DNA from: Pseudomonadales bacterium
GTDB taxonomy: Bacteria > Pseudomonadota > Gammaproteobacteria > Pseudomonadales > Azotimanducaceae
Reading direction: 5' to 3'
Length of the DNA: 64,000 bases
Assembly: GCA_028281885.1 (NCBI GenBank)
Contig: JANQJA010000008.1
Span: 62,001-126,000, forward strand
Part shown: positions 37,847 through 48,218 of the stretch, one piece after another
How positions within the stretch are numbered: the first letter of the stretch is position 1
Layout of the letters: every line of letters starts with the position of its first letter
Notes under the pieces: generated by a model
Seen by the model: the letters and a program-made list of their open reading frames with translations, nothing else
Database searches by the model: none
Told to the model about the DNA's origin: nothing
Translations under genes and position numbers: made by a program

Positions 37847-38581
37847 TCAGGCCATTCGACGCTGGCGATCCGCTTCATACAGACAGATCCCGGTGGCGAC
37901 AGACACATTAAACCCCAGCGCCTCATTCACCATTGGTATACGGGCCAGGAAATCACACTGCTTGATGGTGTTCTGTCTGAGGCCACGTCCTTCGGAACCC
38001 ATCACAATGGCAACCGATCCCGTCAGCGGCGTCTCGTCAAGCCGTGCCTCGGCTTCAAGCAGCGTACCGACAATCCAGATTCCCGCCTTCTTCAGGCCGG
38101 CCAGACAACGGGCGAGGTTGGTGACCGAGACCAGCGGTACAATCGAGGCCCCGCCAGCAGCCGTCTTGATCGCCGCCTCATTGACCGGCGCGCTGTTGTC
38201 CTTGGGCAGCACCACTGCCATGACCCCCATTGAAGCCGCACTGCGCAGACAGGCACCCAGGTTACGCGGATCCGTCACACCATCGAGCACCAGTAGCAGC
38301 ACATCATCACCCTGGTCGGTGACCTGCCGTATCAGCCATTTTTCATCCCGGGACGCCAGCGTTTCTGCCTCCAGCGCCACACCCTGATGGGTGACAGAAG
38401 TCATCTTGTCCAGCGCCTCGACGGTCACTCTTTCTATGGCGATGGACAACGAGTCCGCTTCACGCAGCAAAGCTTCCAACCGGCCAGAGAGCCTGCCCTC
38501 ACGAATCCAGATACGACGAATACCGGCAGCACCGAGGGCGAGCCGGGCACTGACCGAGTTAATGCCAAATATTCTGTGCAC
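37847..38581 (-). CDS. rlmB: 23S rRNA G2251 2'-O-methyltransferase
   Basis: A 244-residue SPOUT methyltransferase. The N-terminal substrate-binding domain is followed by the knotted domain with DGVTDPRNLGACLRSA, GSEGRGLR and IPMVNEALGFNVSVATG. It methylates G2251 in the peptidyl-transferase P-loop. The start overlaps the rnr stop by one base, as in E. coli rnr-rlmB. Confidence 0.96.
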   Translation of the reverse strand: MHRIFGINSVSARLALGAAGIRRIWIREGRLSGRLEALLREADSLSIAIERVTVEALDKMTSVTHQGVALEAETLASRDEKWLIRQVTDQGDDVLLLVLDGVTDPRNLGACLRSAASMGVMAVVLPKDNSAPVNEAAIKTAAGGASIVPLVSVTNLARCLAGLKKAGIWIVGTLLEAEARLDETPLTGSVAIVMGSEGRGLRQNTIKQCDFLARIPMVNEALGFNVSVATGICLYEADRQRRMA

Positions 38582-40899
38582 TAGCGTCGCCTGCCCGAGG
38601 AACGTTTTCGTCCCTTGCGAGATCGCCGATCACGCTGGCGGTTTCCGGCCTGCCGCTTTTTCCGCCCGGCAGCTTTCTTCTGACCCGGCAACTTGCGACT
38701 GCCCAGTGGCGAGTGGGTGACCAGTTCGAAATCGATCTTGCGCTCATCCACATCTACCCGGGCGATCTGCACACTCACCGCATCGCCCAGCCCGTAGATG
38801 GTTCGACTCCGCTCACCTATCAGGCACTGGCTCGATTGGTCATAACCATAGTAGTCACCGGCCAGCGTACTGACATGGACCAGCCCCTCGACAAATATGT
38901 CAGTCAGCTCAACAAAGAAGCCGAACTTGGCGACACCTGTAATGACGCCATCGACAATATCGCCGACACGGTCGGAGATATAGTTACACTTGATCCATTC
39001 CAGCACGTCGTACACTGCCTGATCGGCGCGGCGTTCTGCGTAGGACGTATGTTCACCAAGCTCAAGCACCTGCGCCGTGTCGTAGGGATACCAGTTCCTT
39101 CGATCCGGGGGCGCTACCCGATAGACTGCGTTGGTCCGAATGCGCGAATGAATGACAGACTTGATGTAGCGATGAGTCAGCAGATCCGGATATCGGCGAA
39201 TCGGCGAGGTAAAATGCGTGTATTCACGGTAGTTGAGCCCAAAGTGTCCTTTGTTCTCCGGTTGGTAGACCGCCTGGTTCATCGATCTGAGCAACGCCAT
39301 CTGCAGGACATGGCCGTTCTTGCGTCCACGAAGCCGATCGACCACAGACTGGAAGGAGGCCGGTGTGGAAAGCCCATCCCGCACGTTGATACCAAACCCC
39401 GCGAGAAACTCGCCCAGGTAACCCACCTTTTCTTCATCCGGCGGCTCGTGGACTCGAAACAGACCCGGCTTGTTGTGGCGGGCGATGAACCGGGCGGCAC
39501 AGACATTCGCACAGAGCATGCATTCTTCGATCACGCGATGCGCGGTGTTACGTGACCTTGGTGTGACCGACTTGACGTTACCGGCTTCATCGAAAGTGAA
39601 CTGCAGTTCCGAGGAGTCAAAATCAAGCGCGCCACGTTCATTGCGTTGTGCCAGCAGCACCTTGTAGAGATCGTGCAGGTCTTCAAGATAGGGCGCTATC
39701 TGCCTGAGTTCCGGTACAGATTCACCACCAAGCACACGGGCTACCTGGGTGTAGGTCAATCGTGACCATGAGCGGATCACACCATCATAGAACTGATAGC
39801 CGCTGATCCGGCCTCGTGCGGAGATCGTCATCTCGCAACAGACCACCAGCCGGTCAACGCCGGGATTGAGGGAGCAGAGTCCGTTTGACAGCTTTTCCGG
39901 CAACATCGGGACAACGTACTGTGGAAAATACACCGACGTACTTCTTTCATGGGCGGCACCATCGAGGGCACTGCCTGTTTCCACATAATGAGACACATCC
40001 GCGATGGCGACAAAAAGGCGCCAGCCGCCGCTCTCTTTCGGTTCGCAATAAACCGCGTCATCAAAATCGCGGGCGTCTTCACCGTCGATCGTGACAAAAG
40101 GGATCTCTCGCAGATCGACACGCTGTTCCTTGTCGCCCTCGTCCACCTCGATCGGCATGTGATCGACCACCTCAATGACCTCGTCAGAAAATGACACCGG
40201 AATATCGTTGTTGCGTAACGCAATTTCTACTTCCATGTCCGGCGTCAGTTGATCACCAAGCACACTGACCAGCACGCCCTGGGGGATTGCGTGCAAGGAA
40301 GGCTGTTCGACAATCTCCACCACGACAATCTGTCCGGTCTTGCCTTCCTTTGCGCTATCCGCTTCCACCAGAATCCGATGATTGATCCGGTTGTTGAGAG
40401 GCTCGATAAACGCGAGATGACCCTCGAAGTAAAGCCGCCCGACCAGTTGCTGGGTCGAGCGTTCTACAACTTCGATGATTTCACCCTCGGGCCGGCCGCG
40501 TCGATCAAGGCCGCGAATGCGAACCCGGGCACGATCACCGTGAAAGACTGCCTTCATCTGGCGCATTGACAGGAAGATGTCGTCTTCGGAAGCGTCGGTC
40601 AGAAGGAAGCCAAAACCGTCCGGATGGGCGCTTATTCTTCCCAGCACGAGTTCCATACGACTGGCGATGCCGTAGACATTGCGGCGATCAACCACCAGTT
40701 GACCGTCCCGCACCATCGCCTTCAGCCGATTTCGCAGTGCCTCTCGCTGACTCGCCTGATCGAGAGAAAGCAGTTTGGCAAGACGCTTGAAACTGACCGG
40801 CTCACCGAGGTCTTCCATCGTCGCCAGTATGTGCTCGCGGCTCGCGATAGGATTACGGTACCTTTGCGCCTCACGTTCCTTGAAGGGATCTCGTGCCAA
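38581..40899 (-). CDS. rnr: Ribonuclease R
   Basis: A 772-residue 3'-5' exoribonuclease that degrades structured RNA and, with SmpB, tmRNA-tagged messages. It has an N-terminal helix-turn-helix, cold-shock domains, an RNB catalytic domain (DGEDARDFDDAVYCEP with the metal-binding aspartates), an S1 domain (DIVDGVITGVAKFGFFVEL) and a Lys/Arg-rich tail (KKAAGRKKRQAGNRQRDRRS). Length is normal. It is divergent from tRNA-Leu. Confidence 0.96.
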   Translation of the reverse strand: MARDPFKEREAQRYRNPIASREHILATMEDLGEPVSFKRLAKLLSLDQASQREALRNRLKAMVRDGQLVVDRRNVYGIASRMELVLGRISAHPDGFGFLLTDASEDDIFLSMRQMKAVFHGDRARVRIRGLDRRGRPEGEIIEVVERSTQQLVGRLYFEGHLAFIEPLNNRINHRILVEADSAKEGKTGQIVVVEIVEQPSLHAIPQGVLVSVLGDQLTPDMEVEIALRNNDIPVSFSDEVIEVVDHMPIEVDEGDKEQRVDLREIPFVTIDGEDARDFDDAVYCEPKESGGWRLFVAIADVSHYVETGSALDGAAHERSTSVYFPQYVVPMLPEKLSNGLCSLNPGVDRLVVCCEMTISARGRISGYQFYDGVIRSWSRLTYTQVARVLGGESVPELRQIAPYLEDLHDLYKVLLAQRNERGALDFDSSELQFTFDEAGNVKSVTPRSRNTAHRVIEECMLCANVCAARFIARHNKPGLFRVHEPPDEEKVGYLGEFLAGFGINVRDGLSTPASFQSVVDRLRGRKNGHVLQMALLRSMNQAVYQPENKGHFGLNYREYTHFTSPIRRYPDLLTHRYIKSVIHSRIRTNAVYRVAPPDRRNWYPYDTAQVLELGEHTSYAERRADQAVYDVLEWIKCNYISDRVGDIVDGVITGVAKFGFFVELTDIFVEGLVHVSTLAGDYYGYDQSSQCLIGERSRTIYGLGDAVSVQIARVDVDERKIDFELVTHSPLGSRKLPGQKKAAGRKKRQAGNRQRDRRSRKGRKRSSGRRR

Positions 40900-40927
40900 A
40901 CAGTTCTCCTTGTAGCCAGTGGCTTTA

Positions 40928-40956
40928 TTGACAGGCCAGATGGGCCCTAGTAATCT
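40928..40956 (+). promoter_or_regulatory. Promoter of tRNA-Leu
   Basis: A perfect -35 TTGACA (40928-40933), a 17-base spacer and TAATCT (40951-40956) as a weaker -10. The bases after it are GC-rich (CGCCGCC), as in discriminators of stringently controlled stable-RNA promoters. The tRNA begins 13 bases after the -10. Confidence 0.7.
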
Positions 40957-40969
40957 TCGCCGCCTTCAT

Positions 40970-41056
40970 GCCGAGGTGGTGAAATTGGTAGACACGCTAG
41001 CTTCAGGTGCTAGTGGGGGCAACCCCGTGGAGGTTCAAGTCCTCTCCTCGGCACCA
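40970..41056 (+). tRNA. tRNA-Leu(CAG)
   Basis: An 87-base class II tRNA. Acceptor GCCGAGG pairs with CCTCGGC, then A and an encoded CCA. The anticodon stem CTAGC/GCTAG closes the loop TTCAGGT, giving anticodon CAG. A long variable arm (TGGGGGCAACCCCG) and the T-loop GTTCAAGTC are present. Its last 12 bases form the left end of a 13-bp direct repeat whose second copy is 2.95 kb downstream, so the gene was probably an integration target and was restored by the insert. Confidence 0.97.
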
Positions 41057-41057
41057 T
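41045..41057 (+). repeat. Left attachment repeat inside tRNA-Leu 3' end
   Basis: TCCTCGGCACCAT occurs here and again at 43999-44011. It covers the 3' acceptor strand and CCA of the tRNA plus one base. A 13-base match within 3 kb is not expected by chance, and the position at a tRNA 3' end is the classical attachment-site pattern of tyrosine integrases. Confidence 0.75.
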
Positions 41058-41562
41058 CTACCATGTAACACGCTTCATAAGCTGCTGATCCATATGAATT
41101 CTGTCATCGGAACCATGGAACAGTAGAAAAAAAGTCACCTGTATTCATTTCCATCTAGCACACAAACCGGTGCAGCTTATCCCCATCAGCATCCACCCGT
41201 AACCCGAAACACGACATGGTACTGGAGTGGGCAAGAAAGGATGAGGCATCTGACAAAATCATCGCCAGCCATTGGGAACAAGAATGAAAGGTATCGTTGC
41301 ACAATACGCTTGAGGTGCGTATCCGTACATCCCGTAGCGATGGCAAGGATGATCTCCCCAAAAGCGAGAAGCTATTAGTGCTCACCCAAGTAGCTTGCGT
41401 TTCCGAACCGCCCGTCTATTCTCACCGATTTATTCCATAAACTGATCCCGACAAAGAGTTCGCGTTTCGCGTAGCCTCCAAGGGAGAAAGAATACAGTCG
41501 ATATTATTAATCAATGGCTTACAATGAACTTCGGAAGCTAGACTTCAAGTGAAGTCGATATA
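41058..41562. other. Non-coding left arm of the mini-island
   Basis: About 500 bases without a convincing gene. A short plus-strand frame reading H-D-M-V-L-E-W-A-R-K-D-E-A-S-D-K ends in a stop near 41287, and a 76-codon minus frame overlaps it; neither is recognised, and neither has a good ribosome binding site. It could be the remains of a broken gene such as an integrase, but nothing in it shows that. Confidence 0.4.
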
Positions 41563-41582
41563 TACTGTACATATATACAGTA
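41563..41582 (+). promoter_or_regulatory. LexA (SOS) box in front of the DUF5131 gene
   Basis: TACTGTACATATATACAGTA matches the E. coli-type LexA consensus TACTGTATATATATACAGTA at 19 of 20 bases, with both CTGT and ACAG half-sites intact and the 8-base centre. It overlaps a likely -10 (TATACT, 41561-41566) and ends 3 bases before the GGAGG ribosome binding site, so bound LexA should block transcription. This predicts induction by DNA damage. Confidence 0.85.
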
Positions 41583-41596
41583 TCCGGAGGCCAACA

Positions 41597-42424
41597 GTGG
41601 CAAAAGACTCCAAGATTGAGTGGACAACGCATACCTTCAATCCTTGGTGGGGTTGCACCAAGGTTTCGCCTGCCTGCGATAACTGTTACGCCGAAAAGTG
41701 GGCCAAGCGAACAGGACACGACATCTGGGGTCACAAAGGGCCACGCCGAGAGCTATCGGACGCTTACTGGAAACAGCCCCTTGCTTGGCAGAAACAAGCC
41801 GAGCAACAAGGGGTACGACCTCGTGTCTTCTGCGCCTCGATGGCAGATGTTTTTGAATGGAAGAAAGGACTCAACCCAATACGTGAAAGGTTGTGGGAAC
41901 TGATTAACCAGACCCCGAATCTTGATTGGCTTCTCTTAACGAAGCGACCACACCTTATAAACCGTCTGGGACCCCAAACTCCATGGCCGTCCAACGTCTG
42001 GCTCGGCACCACAGTGGAATCCCAACGGTTTGCAAATGAGCGGATACCTAAGCTGGTTGAGAACGATGCAACTGTTCGGTTTCTTTCATGTGAGCCCTTG
42101 CTGGGACCGGTGGACTTAACCAAATGGCTGGAAGCCGGGCGAATCAATTGGGTGATAGCAGGTGGTGAAACTGGAGCAGGTGCTCGACCAACCGACCCAG
42201 AATGGTTCGAGATGCTGAAGGATCAGTGCACAACAGCCGGTGTGCCTTTTCATTTCAAGCAGTGGGGAGATTGGTATCCCATTACGGACGAGGTTCTAGT
42301 GTCTTCAGCACGTACACTGGTTGATGACAAATATTCCGTCAGGTTCGTCAAACGTGCCAAAAGGCTTAATGGTCGAACATTGGCAGGCCGTACTTGGGAT
42401 GAGTTGCCTACACCTCAGTCTTGA
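41597..42424 (+). CDS. DUF5131 (phage Gp37/Gp68 family) three-Cys-motif protein, SOS-controlled
   Basis: A 275-residue protein of the DUF5131 family. The three-Cys motif is Cys20, Cys27 and Cys30 (GCTKVSPACDNCYAE), a CX6CX2C pattern that could hold an iron-sulfur cluster as in radical-SAM-like enzymes. Further family segments are WLLLTKRP, NVWLGTTVES, RFLSCEPLLGPVDL, NWVIAGGETGAGARP and FHFKQWGDW. The GTG start at 41597 is set by GGAGG 6 bases upstream (41586-41590). A LexA box overlaps its promoter. The biochemical role is unknown; similarity in outline to spore-photoproduct-lyase-type enzymes makes nucleic-acid repair or modification a reasonable guess. It overlaps the convergent tcmP by 10 bases. 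Confidence 0.9.
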   Translation: MAKDSKIEWTTHTFNPWWGCTKVSPACDNCYAEKWAKRTGHDIWGHKGPRRELSDAYWKQPLAWQKQAEQQGVRPRVFCASMADVFEWKKGLNPIRERLWELINQTPNLDWLLLTKRPHLINRLGPQTPWPSNVWLGTTVESQRFANERIPKLVENDATVRFLSCEPLLGPVDLTKWLEAGRINWVIAGGETGAGARPTDPEWFEMLKDQCTTAGVPFHFKQWGDWYPITDEVLVSSARTLVDDKYSVRFVKRAKRLNGRTLAGRTWDELPTPQS

Positions 42425-43515
42425 GAGTTTGAACCACTCGATAGGATCAGGAACCTTGGATCATCCAAACAGGCTTTGCCTAGCCTTACTTGAAGTTGTT
42501 GCCCGGATTCATCCTGAATACTGAGAACATCTTCCTTTCGTAATCGTTCTACTATGTCACGCACATGACGAGTCGCAATGAATCCATTTGTTAAGCAATG
42601 CCGATAAACATCCGCGTCCGATTGAAAGTCCCCTGACAGCAATTTACGTTCAAACTCTTCGCGGAAAACTCGCAGTTTCGTGTGAGAAAACAACCCAGCT
42701 TGGGCTCCATACGAGTTGTCTTCATAGATATCGAAGTTCGCTTCGCCATTTGCTTCGTCTTCTTTCCAGCAAACTTCGAGGAACTTTTCCAATCCAATAT
42801 AGTGGTGGCAGCCAAAAATCAGACCATAGAGATTCTTCTTTCTGATGGAAAAAGGGGCGATGAACATGTCGGGTATTAATGATGCGAAATGGTTTGCCAA
42901 CATACGATGGGTCTGGTTGGGACCGCTGGACTGTGCAGTTTCTTTCGAGATACCAACCGCCTTGGCCTCGTCCTGATCTCCGAAACGAGCAAAGAAGTTG
43001 CTCGCGACAAAGAACAGCACATCCGCTCGCTGCAACGTATCAATCTGCTTTACCACCTCGTCACTGATCTGCGTTGCCCCATATTGGTCAAGAAACATCA
43101 AACATGGTGTCTCTTGAACAGCGGGTACGATTTTGGGGAAAAGCTCATCGAACTCTTCCTGCCGGTAGAGAATCTTCGCCAGATGATTGCCATTTTCATC
43201 CAACACATCATCACCAAGTCGTTCGCTGAGCTTTTGAATATGTTCTGGATTCTTGTCATTGAAAACGAGTATCAATTCAAGTTCGTTGCTGGCCAGAATT
43301 CTTTCTGCTTGCAAGCGCACTTCTTCTACGGCAATAACAGGGCTCCCATTGTTCCCAGCATTGTCTCCACCGGGGCCACAGAACAGATCGAAGATGTAAC
43401 AACGACCACGTGTTCGCAAAACCCAGTTCGGTAGCCACGACCTTAGATAATCACGATAGATTCGAAGCTTGGTTTTCGTACCTTCGTCAAACTCGTCTTC
43501 AAAGAATGGGTCCAA
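42415..43515 (-). CDS. tcmP: Three-Cys-motif partner protein TcmP
   Basis: A 366-residue protein of the TcmP family, named for its pairing with three-Cys-motif (DUF5131) proteins, which it also adjoins here. The segment YIFDLFCGPGGDNAGNNGSP looks like motif I of a Rossmann-type methyltransferase. LMFLDQYGATQI is another family segment. The start is a TTG at 43515 with AAGGA 10 bases upstream; no earlier start codon is in frame before a stop. It is not preceded by a LexA box that I can see. Activity unknown. Codon use and G+C are lower than in the flanking chromosome. Confidence 0.88.
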   Translation of the reverse strand: MDPFFEDEFDEGTKTKLRIYRDYLRSWLPNWVLRTRGRCYIFDLFCGPGGDNAGNNGSPVIAVEEVRLQAERILASNELELILVFNDKNPEHIQKLSERLGDDVLDENGNHLAKILYRQEEFDELFPKIVPAVQETPCLMFLDQYGATQISDEVVKQIDTLQRADVLFFVASNFFARFGDQDEAKAVGISKETAQSSGPNQTHRMLANHFASLIPDMFIAPFSIRKKNLYGLIFGCHHYIGLEKFLEVCWKEDEANGEANFDIYEDNSYGAQAGLFSHTKLRVFREEFERKLLSGDFQSDADVYRHCLTNGFIATRHVRDIVERLRKEDVLSIQDESGQQLQVRLGKACLDDPRFLILSSGSNSQD

Positions 43516-43998
43516 AGTGCAGAGTTCCTTTATACCGTGGGGTGACTGTTGTTGACGCCAGCTAGGGTACTGTTGGCTCGTTGTACCTTGAGATTTCGGT
43601 AACTGTGAGGGACAGGTTTGAAATATTCAAGTTTAGTGCTGTCGTGTCGTACAAACTCTCACAATGGTCCTGCGGTCGTCTGTGAGCGTTGTAGCTCTTA
43701 AGTCCATTGGACCCCAGTGCGATGGCCAGCATGGGGACTATGGAGGCCTCGTTGTTGAGACATTGAGTGGCAATCCCCAGACTGAAATACAAGTCTCTGG
43801 ATTTTCACTTTTCTGCATCCAAGCATCGGTTGGCGGTAGAAGTGCTGGTTGTAAACAACCCAATTCTTGATCAATACCTATTGGTAGTCAGGACAGTAGG
43901 CACTTTGACGCCGTTGACGGGTATCAGAACCGCTGTAAACTGTTGATTCCTTGTATGGATACAGTGGAATTGGCGCCCAGACAGGGCGATGACGGCTT
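43516..43998. other. Right arm of the mini-island, no clear gene
   Basis: About 480 bases. Two short overlapping frames (43562-43792 minus and 43664-43870 plus) do not resemble known proteins and have no good ribosome binding sites. This arm must hold the tcmP promoter. No second LexA box, IS end or integrase fragment is seen. Confidence 0.4.
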
Positions 43999-44011
43999 TC
44001 CTCGGCACCAT
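43999..44011 (+). repeat. Right attachment repeat
   Basis: TCCTCGGCACCAT, identical to the tRNA-Leu 3' end at 41045-41057. It marks the far boundary of the mini-island. No other part of a tRNA precedes it. Confidence 0.75.
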
Positions 44012-44017
44012 AAAACT

Positions 44018-44041
44018 CGCGTTACCGTGTCAGTTAACGCG
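44018..44041 (+). terminator. Hairpin outside the island, possible former tRNA-Leu terminator
   Basis: CGCGTTA pairs perfectly with TAACGCG around a 10-base loop. It lies 6 bases after the right repeat, that is, just where the tRNA-Leu transcript would have ended before the insertion. A T-rich stretch follows only after about 10 bases, so it is a weak intrinsic terminator at best. Confidence 0.4.
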
Positions 44042-44143
44042 CCTCTGCAGTTCTTCTCCGCCTTATACAAAAAAGTTACAAACAATCGCGCACTTCAACC
44101 GGTCTGATCTGGTTTAATGGCCAGAAAAAACGGGAGCGCAGCC

Positions 44144-44596
44144 ATGCAGGACGCATCACTGACAGGCCAGAAGGCGTTTACGCTGATCGAACTGATGATC
44201 GTGGTCGCCATTATCGGCATCCTCGCGGCCGTTGCCCTGCCTGCCTATCAGGACTATATCAAGACTGCCAACATGTCCAAGGTCCAGGCCCACTTCGAAG
44301 AGGCGAAGCGCCTCGCCGACACCACCTACGTCAAGGGCGCGGTGCAACAATCACTCAATCGGACAGTCACCGTACCCAGTGATGTCTCCGGCTGGATCCT
44401 GATCTTTAATCAAAATGGTGTCCTTGCCCCTGGTGGCGGACCGGCTTTCGTGTCGGGCGCGGGTGTGGATGCCACCGGACAGATTGGCGTTCTGACGTCC
44501 GGGACCTTCCCGACTGCCTCGGTAACCATCGCGCTGCCTGCCTACCAGGACCTTACCGCGTCGACCGTAACCATTGTTGCGAGCAGCGCCCACTAG
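44144..44596 (+). CDS. Type IV pilin-like prepilin
   Basis: A 150-residue prepilin. The class III leader [11 protein letters not shown] is followed by [20 protein letters not shown], the typical N-terminal helix with Glu5. The residue before the cleavage site is Ala rather than the usual Gly. The C-terminal region is short and rich in small residues, and ALPAYQD occurs twice (after the helix and near the end). The ATG at 44144 has GGGAG 7 bases upstream; an ATG at 44117 would lengthen the leader. It lies alone just right of the mini-island and converges with purA. Confidence 0.88.
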   Translation: MQDASLTGQKAFTLIELMIVVAIIGILAAVALPAYQDYIKTANMSKVQAHFEEAKRLADTTYVKGAVQQSLNRTVTVPSDVSGWILIFNQNGVLAPGGGPAFVSGAGVDATGQIGVLTSGTFPTASVTIALPAYQDLTASTVTIVASSAH

Positions 44597-44612
44597 ACAC
44601 CCGGTCTGATCT

Positions 44613-47065
<2,453 letters not shown>

Positions 47066-47089
47066 GTTCAAACCCACCCATCATCAAAC

Positions 47090-47275
47090 TCAATGCACGA
47101 CGTATAGCAGTGCTGTGCCCAACAACATGGACCCCAGGCCCACCATCCGCATGGTTCTGTCATCAACTTCCGCCAGCAACATCACCATCTCGCGCCAGCG
47201 TCGGGGATACAAAAATGGAATGATGCCCTCGATCACCAGCAGCAGGCAAAACGCGGTAGCCAGTTCCTGCCACAT
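47090..47275 (-). CDS. DUF2065 membrane protein (YjeT-like)
   Basis: A 61-residue protein with two membrane segments (WQELATAFCLLLVIEGIIPF and MVGLGSMLLGTALLYVV). The family is typically found between hflC and purA, as here; the function is unknown. It begins after the hairpin downstream of hflC. Confidence 0.85.
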   Translation of the reverse strand: MWQELATAFCLLLVIEGIIPFLYPRRWREMVMLLAEVDDRTMRMVGLGSMLLGTALLYVVH

Positions 47276-47286
47276 TGTTCCCGTCC

Positions 47287-47314
47287 AAAAAAAACCGAGG
47301 CACAGCCCCGGTTT
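47287..47314 (-). terminator. Intrinsic terminator downstream of hflC
   Basis: Read on the minus strand, AAACCGGGG and CCTCGGTTT pair around CTGTG, followed by an 8-base T run. This is a good Rho-independent terminator 25 bases after the hflC stop. The DUF2065, hisZ and purA genes beyond it need read-through or their own promoter. Confidence 0.85.
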
Positions 47315-47338
47315 ATCCGTGTTGCCAGCGGCCGTGTC

Positions 47339-48208
47339 TTACTGTTCGCTCTTCTTCAGGTATCTGAAAAAGTCACTGTTCGGATCAACCAGCAACACAT
47401 CGCTGGGACTGTTAAACGTCCGATTATACGCTGCCATGCTGCGATAGAACTTGTAAAACTCCGGGTCCTTGTTGAACGCGGCCGCATAGATCGAAGCAGC
47501 CTGGGCATCACCTTCACCCCGGATTTCTTCTGCCTCCGCATAGGCCTCCGCCAGGATGACTTCACGCTGCTTTTCGGCATCTGCCCGGATTCCCGCCGCC
47601 AGTTCCTGACCCTGCGCCCGATGTTCACGGGCCTCGATCTCGCGCTCAGTATTCATACGATTGTAGACCGACTGACTGACTTCCGGCGGCAGGTCGATCC
47701 GTTTGACCCTGACATCAACAACCTGAACACCATAGTCACTGCGAGTCGCCTGATCCAGGCGCTCCGTCAACACGTTCATCAGTTCATCACGTTCACCGGA
47801 TACCACTTCGTGCAACGTACGCTTACCGATTTCGTTTCTCAGGCCCTCGTTGACGCGATCCCTGAGCAACAATTCAGCACGCCGCGTGTCACCGGAAGTC
47901 GCCCGATAGAAACTGTCCGCATTGTAAACCTTGAACTTCGCAAACGAGTCGACGATCAGCGCCTTCTTTTCCAGCGTCAGAAACCGTTCCGGCTCTGCGT
48001 CCAGCGTCAGGACCCGGCCATCAAACTTGACCACATCGTTAATAAACGGCTTTTTGAAATGCAGGCCCGGCGGGATATCGGCGCGGGAAACAGCACCGAA
48101 CTCAAGCATGACCGCACGCTCAAATTCACTCACCACAAACACCGAGTTCGCACCCAGCACCCCGAGCACCGCAACCAGGAAGGCAATAACAATAGCTTTT
48201 GTTGACAT
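47339..48208 (-). CDS. hflC: FtsH protease modulator HflC
   Basis: A 289-residue SPFH/band 7 protein anchored by one N-terminal membrane segment (AIVIAFLVAVLGVLGANSVFVV). With HflK it forms a large periplasmic cage around FtsH. SPFH segments FGAVSRADIPPGLHFKKPF and VQVVDVRVKRIDLPPEV are typical. The ATG at 48208 was chosen as the start of the membrane leader; it lies 10 bases after hflK. Confidence 0.96.
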   Translation of the reverse strand: MSTKAIVIAFLVAVLGVLGANSVFVVSEFERAVMLEFGAVSRADIPPGLHFKKPFINDVVKFDGRVLTLDAEPERFLTLEKKALIVDSFAKFKVYNADSFYRATSGDTRRAELLLRDRVNEGLRNEIGKRTLHEVVSGERDELMNVLTERLDQATRSDYGVQVVDVRVKRIDLPPEVSQSVYNRMNTEREIEAREHRAQGQELAAGIRADAEKQREVILAEAYAEAEEIRGEGDAQAASIYAAAFNKDPEFYKFYRSMAAYNRTFNSPSDVLLVDPNSDFFRYLKKSEQ

Positions 48209-48218
48209 GATGTACTCC

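Larger units (their letters stand above)
41058..44011. mobile_element. tRNA-Leu mini-island carrying a DUF5131-TcmP pair
   Basis: A 2.95 kb segment between the tRNA-Leu end and the second copy of its last 12 bases plus T. It is visibly richer in A/T than its flanks (around half G+C in sampled stretches, versus nearly 60%). It holds only two recognisable genes, in convergent orientation, and two long non-coding flanks. No integrase is seen, so it is either a degenerate island or a non-autonomous element moved in trans. Just outside its right end lies a hairpin that may be the displaced end of the tRNA transcript. Confidence 0.75.

Noticed and set aside
41155..41385. 76-codon minus frame in the left arm of the island
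   Set aside because: No recognisable family and no Shine-Dalgarno; kept only as unassigned sequence.
43521..43590. A second LexA box upstream of tcmP
   Set aside because: TACTG at about 43568 lacks a matching CAGTA half-site at the right distance.
43562..43870. Two overlapping short frames in the right arm of the island
   Set aside because: Opposite strands, no family resemblance, no initiation signals.
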